DNA of 64,000 nt from JAWKNZ01 sp041391425 (GCA_041391425.1 JAWKNZ010000002.1:248001-312000); one strand, 5' to 3'; shown: positions 36,066-45,212, numbered from the stretch's first letter. Made by a program: numbers and translations. Notes: generated by a model from the letters alone, not told the origin.

Positions 36066-36490
36066 AAATTATCTCCCCAAGATTAGCAAATGGTTTAAAA
36101 AAGTTACCAGAAAGTCCAGTACCTGTATTTTAAGCAAAAATGGATCCAAAATTATTTTTAACAATCTATATTATAAAAACAAATTATTCTATAAGTTATT
36201 GTTTAATTAAACGTATATTGAATATTTAATACTGAAGATTGGTAACATTTTTAAACTGCTACCGTTTCTATGATGTGTTTGTAATATAAGCAATTCTTAG
36301 CATTTAGTGCCTACAATATACGTGTAATCCTAAGATCAAAATTTTTTCTAATGAAGTTGATAATAAATGGTATGGCGGTAGTTGATAAATTTAGAATTTA
36401 GTCTTTTAAACCTTCACCTTCGAACAATTAGCTTTGCCTAGTTTGTTTGCAAGTCAAGCGGATATAATTCTTTCTTATAAAGGATATTCA
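36066..36490. other. Gene-free AT-rich stretch
   Basis: About 425 bp with scattered stops on both strands and no repeat, hairpin or RNA that I can support. It separates the minus-strand secreted protein from the small plus-strand frame at 36491. Confidence 0.4.
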
Positions 36491-36583
36491 ATGAGTATAC
36501 CTATGTTTTATAAGAATTTCTGTATGTTTCTATTGGCTGTAGCATTTGGCTACCTGCTAGCAAAATTCAACACAAACAAATGA
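36491..36583 (+). CDS. Possible 30-aa single-span membrane peptide
   Basis: A short frame, MSIPMFYKNFCMFLLAVAFG then YLLAKFNTNK, with an AAAGGA ribosome-binding site 6 nt before its ATG. One hydrophobic helix (about residues 7-24) followed by a short Lys/Asn tail: the form of small membrane proteins and type I toxin-like peptides. No regulatory RNA or partner is visible, so it may be chance. Confidence 0.35.
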   Translation: MSIPMFYKNFCMFLLAVAFGYLLAKFNTNK

Positions 36584-36619
36584 GAACCCGCTTTTTTAGG
36601 ACTAACTTGGTAAAATCTT

Positions 36620-36895
36620 TTAGTGAGTTATATTAGCGCGCTCTAGAATTGAATTTACATTCAAAATAGGGACTCCATTTTCTTTAGACACCATTTCTTT
36701 AATGCGGTTAGTATAATTCCAAAATAAAGAATAGTTATTTCCATCATAATCAGTTACTGAAATTAACTTGTCAGTTGAATCACCAGTATATTTTTCACTT
36801 TTTGCAACAACAATTTTAATTTCTGAATCTATGCTTGCTTCTCTTAACTCCTTTTTTACATTGTCCTCAATAATATTCACTTGACTTGGATTCAA
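36620..36895 (-). CDS. Small soluble protein, function unknown
   Basis: 91 aa from a TTG start (86 aa from the GTG five codons later). A mixed alpha/beta pattern (KIVVAKSEKY, KLISVTDYDGNNYSLFW, NRIKEMVSKENGVPILNVNSI) without signal peptide or motif. Coding potential is moderate: residue usage is sensible, but there is no strong ribosome-binding site. No family recognised. Confidence 0.4.
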   Translation of the reverse strand: MNPSQVNIIEDNVKKELREASIDSEIKIVVAKSEKYTGDSTDKLISVTDYDGNNYSLFWNYTNRIKEMVSKENGVPILNVNSILERANITH

Positions 36896-37171
36896 GGCTG
36901 TTACGTGACTATCTTCACTATAGGTGCCGATGCTCCTAATAATATCTCAGCTGCAGGTAGACTCTTAGTATTTCTCATTATAGTAGTTCGAGGATAATCA
37001 ATTGTAAATAAATGTTATTCTAGTTTACTATTAGTAGAAGGAAATATGATAATTATTTTATCGGGATTGTGTTATTTTCCAAGATGCATCTACTTTCAAT
37101 ATTTTTGAGTGATATTGATGTTGCGTTTGCTATCTATTGATAGCTGATATCATGCATTAGAGAGGAAAGCT

Positions 37172-37726
37172 ATGTTTAGTTGCAAGTTGTCACATGAGGC
37201 GGAACTGCGTCCTTTAATATATGATGACGTGGAAGATCTGTTTGAACTTACTAATAGCAATTGCAATTATCTTAAAGTTTGGTTGCCGTGGGTAAACGAT
37301 AACATGACTATAGAAGATACCAGATGTTTCATTGAATCTACTTTTATTCAAGCTTCTAAGGATAATGGCTTTCAAGCTGCAATCTGGTTTGAAAGCAAGT
37401 TAGTAGGGATAATTGGACATCATGCTGTGAATAGATCCCATCAATCTACTTCCTTGGGCTATTGGCTTGGTGAGGAGTTTCAGGGGCGCGGTTTGATGAC
37501 TTTAGCATGTCGAGAATTTACTAGATATTCTATAGAAGTGATGAAAATGAATCGAGTTGAAATTAAGTGTGCAGTTGGGAATTTTAAGAGCCGTGCAATT
37601 CCGGAGCGTCTTGGCTATAAAATGGAAGGGACTCTTAGGGCAGTGGAAAAACTTTCTAAAGGTTTTGTTGATCACGTTGTTTATTCGATGTTGGCTTCTG
37701 ATTGGGAGAGTATGAAAAGTCTTTAG
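37172..37726 (+). CDS. GNAT acetyltransferase, RimJ/RimL-like
   Basis: 184 aa. RimJ/RimL subgroup marks: AELRPLIYDDVEDLFELTNSN at the start, GYWLGEEFQGRGLMTLACR (acetyl-CoA pyrophosphate loop, Q/RxxGxG/A type), and the C-terminal RVEIKCAVGNFKSRAIPERLGYKMEG. Members acetylate ribosomal protein N-termini or small molecules; closest in form to YdaF-type ribosomal-Ser acetyltransferases. Strong SD (GAGAGGAAAG) before ATG. First of a GNAT-UDG-GST run on the plus strand. Confidence 0.88.
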   Translation: MFSCKLSHEAELRPLIYDDVEDLFELTNSNCNYLKVWLPWVNDNMTIEDTRCFIESTFIQASKDNGFQAAIWFESKLVGIIGHHAVNRSHQSTSLGYWLGEEFQGRGLMTLACREFTRYSIEVMKMNRVEIKCAVGNFKSRAIPERLGYKMEGTLRAVEKLSKGFVDHVVYSMLASDWESMKSL

Positions 37727-37808
37727 GGAATTTGGATAGATGTCGCAATATAGCGAATAAGCCAGTCAATTCTTTTAAGGCTCGTATTTTTTGAGGCTAA
37801 GAAAATAG

Positions 37809-38375
37809 ATGAAACTACTTAATGAAATTCGTTCTTGCACCCATTGTGTAGATCATTTGCCCCTAGGTCCAAACCCTGTTGTGCATTTTTCATTAAAGTC
37901 GCGGATTATCATTGTTGGGCAAGCACCGGGAATAAAGGTGCATGAGACGAGTACGCCTTGGAATGACGCAAGTGGGAACCGCCTGCGAGAATGGTTGGGC
38001 GTTTCAAAGGAAGAATTTTATGATACCGATGTTTTTGGAATTGTACCTATGGGCTTTTGCTATCCAGGAAAAGGTAAAAGTGGAGATCTCCCACCAAGGC
38101 CGGAATGTGCAAAGTTATGGATGCGCAAAATTCTTAATTCGTTAAGGCATATTGAGTTGATGGTATTGATTGGCCAATATTCTCAAAACTATTTTTTAAA
38201 AGATAGCAAAAAAGAAAATTTAACAGAAACTGTAAGAAACTGGAAAAGATATTTGCCAGAGTATTTTGTTTTGCCTCACCCATCACCGAGAAACAATATC
38301 TGGTTAAAAAAGAATCCTTGGTTTGAGAGAAAAACTATTCCAGCGCTGCGAAAAGTGATAAGTGAGATCTATTAA
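37809..38375 (+). CDS. Uracil-DNA glycosylase superfamily protein
   Basis: 188 aa. COG1573-like UDG fold: N-terminal RSCTHCVDHLPLG (a shortened Cys motif), active-site motif A in IIIVGQAPGIKVHE, a linker with GNRLREWLG, and motif B LPHPSPRNN near the end. GQAPG resembles the family-4/5 motif (GEAPG), but lacks the full four Cys of a [4Fe-4S] site, so it belongs to an outlying group of unproven specificity. Probably excises damaged or deaminated bases; that is inference from the fold. Confidence 0.8.
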   Translation: MKLLNEIRSCTHCVDHLPLGPNPVVHFSLKSRIIIVGQAPGIKVHETSTPWNDASGNRLREWLGVSKEEFYDTDVFGIVPMGFCYPGKGKSGDLPPRPECAKLWMRKILNSLRHIELMVLIGQYSQNYFLKDSKKENLTETVRNWKRYLPEYFVLPHPSPRNNIWLKKNPWFERKTIPALRKVISEIY

Positions 38376-38436
38376 AGATAAGCTAGAATTAGCTTATACG
38401 ACGAATATTAAATTTAATCTTTTTAAAGGATACAAT

Positions 38437-39063
38437 ATGAACAATGATGAACTTATATTCTACACAAATCCCCAATCGAGGTCGAGGATTGTTCGTTGGA
38501 TGCTTGAAGAGATGGGAGTTGACTACAAGGTCGAAGTTATAGGGTACGGCGAACCCATGAAGTCTGAACCCTATATTTCAATTAATCCAATGGGCAAGGT
38601 ACCTAGTGTTGTGCATAACGGAAAAATCGTTACGGAGTGTGCCGCAATCTGTGCTTATCTTGCTGATGCATTTCCTGAAGTTGGATTAGCACCGATGATT
38701 ACGGATAGAGCGTCATACTACCGTTGGTTATTTTTTGCCGCCGGACCTTTGGAGTCTGCAATCACAAACAGGAATCTGGGGTTTGAAGTTCCAAATGATA
38801 AGCAGCGGATGGCTGGTTATGGGAGTTATGATCTTGCAATAAACACACTTGCTAAGGCTGTTAGTGAGGCTTCTTATATTGCTGGAGATGTATTTACTGC
38901 GGCAGACGTCTATGTAGGCTCTCATGTCGGTTGGGGATTGCAATTTAAGACTCTCCCTGAACGAAAAGAATTTATCGAATACTTTGAGAAATTAAATCAA
39001 CGGCCAGCATATATCAGAGCAACGAAGTTGGATGATGGTTTGGCTGACGCAATAAATGGTTGA
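38437..39063 (+). CDS. Glutathione S-transferase family protein
   Basis: 208 aa. N-terminal thioredoxin fold (LIFYTNPQSRSRIVRWMLEE; catalytic Ser/Arg region SRSR, beta-class-like), cis-Pro site GKVPSVVHNG and ES-like TECAAICAYL, then the helical domain with FTAADVYVGSHVGWG. ATG at 38437 has AAAGGA 7 nt upstream and starts the fold precisely; the frame opens earlier, inside the UDG gene. Substrate unknown. Confidence 0.88.
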   Translation: MNNDELIFYTNPQSRSRIVRWMLEEMGVDYKVEVIGYGEPMKSEPYISINPMGKVPSVVHNGKIVTECAAICAYLADAFPEVGLAPMITDRASYYRWLFFAAGPLESAITNRNLGFEVPNDKQRMAGYGSYDLAINTLAKAVSEASYIAGDVFTAADVYVGSHVGWGLQFKTLPERKEFIEYFEKLNQRPAYIRATKLDDGLADAING

Positions 39064-39211
39064 TATATTTTATCTAGTACCTAAATGAAGTTGTTTATTC
39101 AAATAGCTGATATTTAACAATTATATATCGTTATTTGCTTTTTTATTAAAGCCCTCTTCTATTCGTCCGATCAAAATGAAAATGATTGCATTGGTGGAAG
39201 GGGTCGAAATA

Positions 39212-40456
39212 ATGAGTAAGATTTGGCTTAGATTATTTATGATGACCTTTGCGCTTGGCTGTGGTGAAGGTAAGAATACTGACAGTGAAGGAGAAAACTC
39301 AACGGATCAAACTGACGTTGACAGCTCGGAAGATCCTACCAAAAGCAGTGAAACCGGAGCTATTTCTATTCCTGATGATGCCTATCCGCAAAATCTTCAA
39401 CTAACTAATTTAACAGTGCCAGAGACACTACCTGCAGTGCAACAAAATGTTCCTCAGGCATTAACCCTCTCTATAGCTGCAAGCCTTACTGAATATGCCA
39501 TTGATTGCTCAGATTCGTATAGTCTCTGTATTCCAGGAGATATTCAAGAGCAAAAGTCTTGTACTTTTATTGCAGATGTAAAATGTCGCTTTTTCGGAGA
39601 TTCTGGTCCGACTCAATTTAAGCAATTGCTTGGAAATATCGATGCAAATATGAATCAAATAGAAGAGCATACTAAGGATTATAACGTACCTTGCTTAGAT
39701 GAAACCAATACTGCTGGTTATGAATTTGATACTGATAATGGGCAGGTGGTTATTGCGCCTTATAAGCTATCCACATTTTCTCTTAGTTTTCCAGACTTAA
39801 AAGACATAAATAATGCATCCCAGCCCCTTGACTTGGATAAAACATATAAATTGAGTTGTATCGATAAATATACAAATGATGATTCTTCAAGTGGTTGGAA
39901 TGCAATTGGTATAGAAAAATCCTCAAATGAAAGTACTTATTACTTGGCTAATGGTAATTCTCAAGGAATTGGTGGAGTTGCCACAATAGACTCCAACGAT
40001 AACGTTGATTATTTCGGAGCAGTCGGGGAATCTGGGATAAATTCTTATGAAGATATAACGCAGTCAAATGCCTTGATTCATTTAAAGTCGAGAAAGGACG
40101 TTGGTATATTAGAACTTACATTTACTGGTGTTAATGTAGGGCCTGGGTGTGGTATGCGAATGATGACAGACGGAACGAATTTATATGCACAAGCAAATAT
40201 GAATAATGACAGAGAGTGCTTAACGAGTGATTCTGGTTATGATGCTTCTGTAGCTTCCATGGAATTTTGTTTAGATGTTTCTGGAGAAAGCCCATCGACA
40301 CAAGCGCTATCTGTATGTTCAGGAGCCGGATTGGATGCGGATGCATTTACAGTTGAAGCTTTGAAAAGAGAACAGTTTGAAGCAACTAACATTAAGTATC
40401 TTTTTGTGGACGTTCCTGAGGATTTGTCTCCATTTACGAAGCTTGAACTAAAATAG
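39212..40456 (+). CDS. Large acidic putative lipoprotein, function unknown
   Basis: 414 aa. Signal peptide KIWLRLFMMTFALGC with an imperfect lipobox (ALGC; Leu is expected at -3) and then a Ser/Asp/Thr/Glu-rich linker. The rest is a beta-rich domain with about ten Cys, several paired as CSDSYSLCIPG, SCTFIADVKCRF, suggesting disulfides. No known family. I use ATG 39212 (AAGGGG upstream) over ATG 39176, which would place 12 extra residues before the signal. It faces the frameshifted lipoprotein gene below. Confidence 0.7.
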   Translation: MSKIWLRLFMMTFALGCGEGKNTDSEGENSTDQTDVDSSEDPTKSSETGAISIPDDAYPQNLQLTNLTVPETLPAVQQNVPQALTLSIAASLTEYAIDCSDSYSLCIPGDIQEQKSCTFIADVKCRFFGDSGPTQFKQLLGNIDANMNQIEEHTKDYNVPCLDETNTAGYEFDTDNGQVVIAPYKLSTFSLSFPDLKDINNASQPLDLDKTYKLSCIDKYTNDDSSSGWNAIGIEKSSNESTYYLANGNSQGIGGVATIDSNDNVDYFGAVGESGINSYEDITQSNALIHLKSRKDVGILELTFTGVNVGPGCGMRMMTDGTNLYAQANMNNDRECLTSDSGYDASVASMEFCLDVSGESPSTQALSVCSGAGLDADAFTVEALKREQFEATNIKYLFVDVPEDLSPFTKLELK

Positions 40457-40490
40457 GTAAATGATTAGCTACTAATAATCTTAAAATACA

Positions 40491-41205
40491 TCATAGACTT
40501 GTATAGCCAAAACGTAGGCCAACCAAAAGACTAATGTGTGATAGATCTTTGTTACTGATTTCTTTATTTCCTTTTATTGCAAAAGGAATAAAATATCTCA
40601 TGCTCCCATATAGCTTTACATTCTTTGTCAAATTGACCTCTGTGTCTATTTCTGGAGATAAATACCAGAAGAATTTTTTACTCTTTAGATTTTCTATGTC
40701 AGTATCTGTAGAAGACTGGTCGAATTCTGCCTTACCACGGCCAATTGCAAGTATATAATTGGGATGGAACCTTTTACGGATTGTAGGAGAGTATTCAAAT
40801 GATGCACCCCATCTTGACATCATTAGAGGAATTGGTAGATTATCGTATTTTTCTGGATGGTATCGAGAAGTCATCCCGATAAATTCGATGCCTATTCCAT
40901 ATTTACTTACAAGAAACCAGTGTCCTCTGAATCCAAGTGAATGAACCCAAACACTACTTATCCGGTCTGTTGACCAGTAAGCACCGGCTGATCCAAGCAG
41001 AGTATCAGGGTCTAGATTTATCAAAGTTTCTGTGGCTTGGTCTTCTTCTGACTTTAAATCAAACAATGGATCGACGCCAGAATTCTGTTGTGCTAGGACC
41101 GGATGTATATTTAATAAAGAGGGATTCGTTGGCTGAAAGGTTTTTTGATATTGCTTCAGTGCGTGAAGTCCCACATCCTATTAATGATAGTAAGCACAAA
41201 GACAT
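40491..41205 (-). CDS. Outer-membrane/lipoprotein gene with a frameshift at an A6 run
   Basis: The long frame (from GTG 41174) reads like a beta-rich outer-membrane protein (GYTSL C-terminus, GLRFGYTSL; SMRYFIPFAIKG; YGIGIEFIGMTSRY), but lacks a signal. A different frame from ATG 41205 begins MSLCLLSLIGCGTSRTEAIS, a textbook lipoprotein signal (LIGC). Removing one A from the A6 run (T6 on the plus strand, 41141-41146) joins the two frames as ...EAISKTFQPTNPSL.... So the gene is complete but for one base. It may be a mutant, a slippage-controlled gene, or an assembly error. Confidence 0.65.
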
Positions 41206-41264
41206 TAACCATTTCGTATTTATTTTATTCTCCAAATTTATGTGTTAGCAAAGTTACTGTTAAT

Positions 41265-41294
41265 GTGGGTCTAGGCGTTGACGCCTAGACCCAC
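41265..41294. repeat. Perfect 13-bp hairpin at the left edge of the GC-richer block
   Basis: GTGGGTCTAGGCG-TTGA-CGCCTAGACCCAC, a flawless stem-loop without a following T run. It sits just where the base composition changes and where the fragments of the GC-richer block begin. It may be a recombination site, an element end, or a bidirectional structure. Confidence 0.55.
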
Positions 41295-41311
41295 CGGAGG
41301 ATATGGACCCC

Positions 41312-41539
41312 TCACTTGGAAAGCGCGAGGCCATAAACACCATATTGAATCATGTAAGGCAGAATGTAGCTTGGAAAGGCTTTCTCAAACTCATTCTGGA
41401 TCTTTACGAAGTGATCTTGGGCACCTGATCCAGTTAGCTCTGACCGACGCTCACCAAGCGAAGTAACATATTCCGTAACAATCTGATCAGCTTTCTTGAG
41501 ATATGCAATCTGAGCTTTGACTGCTTCGCTAAGCTGGTA
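41312..41539 (-). pseudogene. C-terminal fragment of an unidentified protein
   Basis: A 75-codon frame with good protein-like content (YQLSEAVKAQIAYLKKADQI; HFVKIQNEFEKAFPSYILPY; ends VYGLALSK), but it opens right after a stop and has no start codon before its late Met. It overlaps the end of the cupin fragment in the next frame, and a 1-nt change would join them. It is part of a gene that has lost its beginning. Not recognised. Confidence 0.4.
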
Positions 41540-41874
41540 TCACTTTGGAAAAAAAACTATCAACTCCAGCGTGTTTCCAGGCTGAAGTGTCAATCATACA
41601 GATAAGACGCTCGCCTTTTTCTCGCGCAGAGCGAAACGTATGGTCAGTTTCGGGAGCGACGTACACCATACGCCCTGGGGGGCATGAAAGTATTCTATTT
41701 TTCAGCTCAACGCTAATTTCATCTTGCAATGGAATAATTAAATGGTGTTCGGGATGCCTATGTGATGGGACGATGCTTCCTGGTAGATTGTGGTGCACCA
41801 AGAACAATCCAGGGAACTTCGCAGCAATGTCTTTACCACGTTGCATACTCGAAGTTGTCCAAATTAAGAATCAT
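41529..41874 (-). pseudogene. AraC-type cupin domain, frameshifted and truncated
   Basis: The cupin (AraC-binding) domain is clear: PGSIVPSHRHPEHHLIIPL and GRMVYVAPETDHTF hold the cupin His residues. A frame from ATG 41874 gives the expected start (MILNLDNFEYAT), then must skip one base near 41843 to enter the main frame (GKDIAAKFPGLFLVHH). The main frame ends after ~105 residues, so the DNA-binding AraC domain is missing. A dead regulator or a small cupin. Confidence 0.55.
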
Positions 41875-41890
41875 AGACCTCACTAACGAC

Positions 41891-43384
41891 CTAGAATTTC
41901 GCAACACTAGAGTCATCAGGTCGTTTGGGGTGAACCCATTCAACTGTACAAGTTTCTCGATCAGCGTGAAATAAAAACCAATGAAAGTTCTTTACTTCAT
42001 GCCCACTGCTGTCTTTTTCACTGTTGGCGGTTAAGAAAGCTTCTCCAGGCCATAGCCAACGAGCCGTAGCCACGTCTTTCAAACCATACGCATAGGTACC
42101 ACTCGGAGGGAGATTTCCAGATCTTTCGGAAGGACGCTCAAAGCCTGCAGCAACTAGCAGTGGCACACGCTCTAATGAGTTAAAGAGGGTCTCTGCTGGG
42201 TCTCCAATTTTATGCCATCCACTTCCGCTCGGAACTCCAGCTTCTTCCTCGGAATTTCGAGCCAAGCCACTACAGTCAAGATCTTTTTCAACAGGGTGAT
42301 GAAGACGACGTTCCTCAAAACAGGTATAGAGAATTTTGAAGGGAACTGTATCTGCTCCAGCGTAACCACCATTAGGATCAGCAACCCAAGTCCAGTTTCT
42401 ACCTACCGATGTTGGATCGTATTGGCTTGAGTCAGGATTTTCAGGGTGATCTAGTTTTTTGAAATTTCCATGAACATTACATGCCGGAAAGTAAGGTATA
42501 TCAGTGGGAATGAAAGCCTTTGGCCATTTTTGTTGCATACCTAAATCATACGCAAGATCAAAGGGCAAAGGATCTTGATCGGCTTTCTGTGCAAAGTTCA
42601 TGGGATCAGTTAAATTGCTAGGCAATGGTGCGCCAGAAGAATCTTTAAAAGCCTTCAATTCGGCAGGTACAGTCTCAGTGATTTTCGAAATTGTAGTCCA
42701 TGGATGTTTGAAAGTTACGGGAAACCAATCATTAAAGTTCGGGGATGGTCGTACAAAAAAGGTGTAGCTAGAGGCTGAGCCATCGCCTGCTGCCATAACG
42801 TCTACCGATTTCCCCCAATACATATCTTGCGGAATCGAAGACCAGGTTGATGTCAACCAACCGTTTGCACCACTGTCGGCGTCGAGAACAATCGCTTTAG
42901 AGGCTCCTTGACTGTCGCGGTAGGCAATTTCGATCTTTGTCTGAGTCAGACTGAGTTCAGGTGAAAACTCAAAGACAATGATTGAAGTACCATCGAACTT
43001 GCGGATCAAACCAGACCGGAAAGGCGCGGATTTTTTCGTCCATGCAGAGTTAAAGGTTACCCTTGCATTGGTTTGACCGTCTCCGTAAGGGTTGATGCCA
43101 CTATCTAGGAAGGTAAGTGGAATACTTACCAAAACGTCCTGAACTGATTGCATTGTCCAGAGACGATTGATAAAATCAGAGATAGCATTTGCATACACGG
43201 CTTCTGGTTGCCATTTTGAAGAATCGTCCCCTCCCCAAGCATTATTTGAGTGAGGGCTAGGAAGTAGGCCAGGGCTGCGTTGAACAGGATCACTGTCTTT
43301 GAGCTGACTTTCTGTTGTTCTGCATGAGGTGGTGAACAAAGTAGCTAAAGTTAGAATTGTGATATGTCTATTAAAGGAGTTCAT
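41891..43384 (-). CDS. Large putative lipoprotein, function unknown, from a GC-richer block
   Basis: 497 aa. Lipoprotein signal with the lipobox TSC (NRHITILTLATLFTTSC), then a mature domain rich in Trp, Pro and Asp with a cysteine pair near CFEERRLHHPVEKDLDC and a C-terminal CTVEWVHP. The fold looks like a beta-sandwich/adhesin followed by an alpha/beta part (ADTVPFKILYTCFEE). No enzyme motif is recognised. Codon and base use are more GC-rich than the T2SS operon, a sign of transfer. ATG with GGAG-like site. Confidence 0.7.
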   Translation of the reverse strand: MNSFNRHITILTLATLFTTSCRTTESQLKDSDPVQRSPGLLPSPHSNNAWGGDDSSKWQPEAVYANAISDFINRLWTMQSVQDVLVSIPLTFLDSGINPYGDGQTNARVTFNSAWTKKSAPFRSGLIRKFDGTSIIVFEFSPELSLTQTKIEIAYRDSQGASKAIVLDADSGANGWLTSTWSSIPQDMYWGKSVDVMAAGDGSASSYTFFVRPSPNFNDWFPVTFKHPWTTISKITETVPAELKAFKDSSGAPLPSNLTDPMNFAQKADQDPLPFDLAYDLGMQQKWPKAFIPTDIPYFPACNVHGNFKKLDHPENPDSSQYDPTSVGRNWTWVADPNGGYAGADTVPFKILYTCFEERRLHHPVEKDLDCSGLARNSEEEAGVPSGSGWHKIGDPAETLFNSLERVPLLVAAGFERPSERSGNLPPSGTYAYGLKDVATARWLWPGEAFLTANSEKDSSGHEVKNFHWFLFHADRETCTVEWVHPKRPDDSSVAKF

Positions 43385-43451
43385 TCAACCCTCTCAGGAA
43401 ATTCATTGGGTAAGCTATTGTTATTATTTCAACAAACAGTCGGAGAGTCAA

Positions 43452-43694
43452 ATGCTTCTTAAGTTTTCTACTTTCATTTTAGCGGCTTGGATCGGCTCAA
43501 CGCCTGTAGCTTTAGCTTGTGGCGTCGATACTTCCTCCTATTCGAAACGTTCTGCTGAGAAGGCAAAAAATGGGCAACATTCACCAAAAGGTTTTGGTCT
43601 CACGAGTGCAGACCACGCAAAGGATGACCGCTGGGAAAAGGTCAAAGAACGGTTGAAAAAGGCACGCGAAGCCAAATCTGCGTCCAAAGACTAG
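43452..43694 (+). CDS. Small secreted basic protein
   Basis: 80 aa. Signal peptide LLKFSTFILAAWIGSTPVAL ending near ALA|CG, then a Lys/Ala/Ser-rich mature chain (DRWEKVKERLKKAREAKS) likely helical. GGAGAG lies 7 nt before ATG 43452; the frame is open earlier but this start gives a clean signal. Function unknown. It is divergent from the 497-aa lipoprotein. Confidence 0.55.
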   Translation: MLLKFSTFILAAWIGSTPVALACGVDTSSYSKRSAEKAKNGQHSPKGFGLTSADHAKDDRWEKVKERLKKAREAKSASKD

Positions 43695-43748
43695 CTCATC
43701 TTCTCCCAATTCAGAAGTAGTCTCGGTTTATGTTTTTAGGAAAGGCGG

Positions 43749-43892
43749 CTATACAATCTCAATCTCTTGCAGGTAAGCTTTCTCACACTCCGTGAAATGA
43801 CCCGCAACGTCTTTGTCGATTCCCCAGTTCGACGACAACATATTTTCAAGTTTCTGAGGAGCAAATGTAGCTACTCCAGCGCAGCTTTTCAT
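43749..43892 (-). CDS. Possible small ORF or gene fragment in the 43.7-44.0 kb gap
   Basis: A 47-aa minus-strand frame (MKSCAGVATFAPQKLENMLS then SNWGIDKDVAGHFTECEKAY) has better amino-acid content than the overlapping plus-strand frame, which is Cys/His-rich and starts at TTG. The frame is open a little further upstream (IEDFARRHDVK), then meets a stop, so it may be the tail of a broken gene. The gap otherwise holds nothing I can support. Confidence 0.25.
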   Translation of the reverse strand: MKSCAGVATFAPQKLENMLSSNWGIDKDVAGHFTECEKAYLQEIEIV

Positions 43893-44038
43893 TTTCACAT
43901 CATGACGCCTTGCAAAGTCCTCAATGAATTAAATGAGGGAGCATCTACTATTCCTCGCGTCAAAAGAAAGTATTCTAAAAAAATTAACAAAACAGGGCAT
44001 GATGAAGCCCCGCCAAAAAACATCCACCTCTGCTCAGA

Positions 44039-44353
44039 CTAGACTTCGTAGTACGCAGCGATCATCTTGACCTTCTGCGAATCTCTCAATGTGCTGTCGT
44101 TAAGGATATCGGCAATAGCCGTTGGGTATTTTGATGCACCAGCTCTTTGAACTACAGCTGTAAAAATTGCTTTGGGAGCAGGGTTAGCGCCAGAATTGCG
44201 GTATTTGGTAATTGTGTTGATGCTGGTGTCGTATTTCTTCGCCAAAACAGCAAGTGTCAGATCTGGTGATTCTTTGGCAATTGCTTCCCGAACTTTCGGC
44301 GTGAGACGCTTTCTGGTTCCGGCCTTCTTGGCTTTCACTTTCTTAGCTGCCAT
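44039..44353 (-). CDS. Small basic helix-turn-helix protein
   Basis: 104 aa. The first ~20 residues are Lys/Ala-rich (AAKKVKAKKAGTRKRLTPK) like a histone-type tail, then a helix-turn-helix reading LTLAVLAKKYDTSINTITKYRN, with a helical C-terminus. Likely binds DNA; target unknown. GAGG is 10 nt before ATG. Base use is like the GC-richer block. Confidence 0.65.
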   Translation of the reverse strand: MAAKKVKAKKAGTRKRLTPKVREAIAKESPDLTLAVLAKKYDTSINTITKYRNSGANPAPKAIFTAVVQRAGASKYPTAIADILNDSTLRDSQKVKMIAAYYEV

Positions 44354-44448
44354 GTCGCTTCATCCTCGATACAGGTGGATCTTGTCCTAAAACTTCGGGT
44401 GAAGATATCTGTAATGGGCTCACAACTATACGTTGCTACACTAAATTC

Positions 44449-45141
44449 TTAGCCCTCTTTTTGTTCCTTTTGAAAACGACTATCTAACCCTTCTATAACT
44501 AACTCAAGCCCATAGAGAAATTCTTTTGAGTGAGAGTAATCAGGTTGGAAAATGTAATCAGATGTGAATTCAAATAGGCTTGGGTATTCCTCTTTCGGAA
44601 AGTTACTTAAAATCATAGAAGCTAATTGGTTTAGTTGTTCCTGATTTTCAAATGGAAGATTATGTTCTTGCAAAATGAAACCATAGGTATAGGAATCAAG
44701 CGCAGAAAAGGCGTGTCCCGTTAGTTTTAATGAAAATTTTGCTAGTCTAAGGCATCTTATTACTCGATCGTGATAAGCAAGGGTGATAGGGCCTGGGTTT
44801 GGTCGTGATTCTAATAAGTGAATTGCCCAACGGTGTTTATGGAGAACCCCTCGAATTGAAATCGACCTTTGAAACATAGCCTCTTTCCAGCCTACGTCCA
44901 TTGACCAGCTGACCTCACTAAAGATTTGATCGACGATTGCATCAAGGATGTCATCTTTATTCTTGATGTGGTTATAGAGTGACATAGCTTCGACATTAAG
45001 TTTTTTAGCCAAATTTCTCATACTTAACTTCGCTAAGCCGTCCCTGTCAGCCATTTTGATCGCCATTTTGATGATGGCTTCTTTGCTGAGAGGCCGATTT
45101 CGCTTTTTTTTAGAGTTTTTATTCTCTTTATTTTCGGACAT
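44449..45141 (-). CDS. TetR/AcrR family transcriptional repressor
   Basis: 230 aa. HTH: PLSKEAIIKMAIKMADRDGL then LSMRNLAKKLNVEAMSLYNH (recognition helix; the AMSLYNHIKNKDDIL form is typical of the TetR class). Helical ligand-binding C-terminus matching TetR_C. Divergent from an oxidoreductase gene with two palindromic boxes in between, so it probably represses that gene and itself. ATG 45141 with AAGG 8-9 nt upstream is preferred to GTG 45165. Confidence 0.9.
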   Translation of the reverse strand: MSENKENKNSKKKRNRPLSKEAIIKMAIKMADRDGLAKLSMRNLAKKLNVEAMSLYNHIKNKDDILDAIVDQIFSEVSWSMDVGWKEAMFQRSISIRGVLHKHRWAIHLLESRPNPGPITLAYHDRVIRCLRLAKFSLKLTGHAFSALDSYTYGFILQEHNLPFENQEQLNQLASMILSNFPKEEYPSLFEFTSDYIFQPDYSHSKEFLYGLELVIEGLDSRFQKEQKEG

Positions 45142-45178
45142 ATACGGTACCTTTTCAGAAAGCACTCAAGTATTATTC

Positions 45179-45212
45179 ACTTACACCGTAAGTAATGATA
45201 TACACTGTAAGT
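45179..45212. promoter_or_regulatory. Two TetR-type operators
   Basis: Site 1, ACTTACACCGTAAGT (45179-45193), is a perfect palindrome with 6-bp arms. Site 2, ATATACACTGTAAGT (45198-45212), is the same box with a weaker left arm. Centres are 19 bp apart, near two helical turns, in the tetR-oxidoreductase intergenic region. Confidence 0.65.

Noticed and set aside
43767..44042. 91-codon plus-strand frame in the 43.7-44.0 kb gap
   Set aside because: TTG start without a ribosome-binding site and Cys/His-rich content; the opposite strand reads more like protein.
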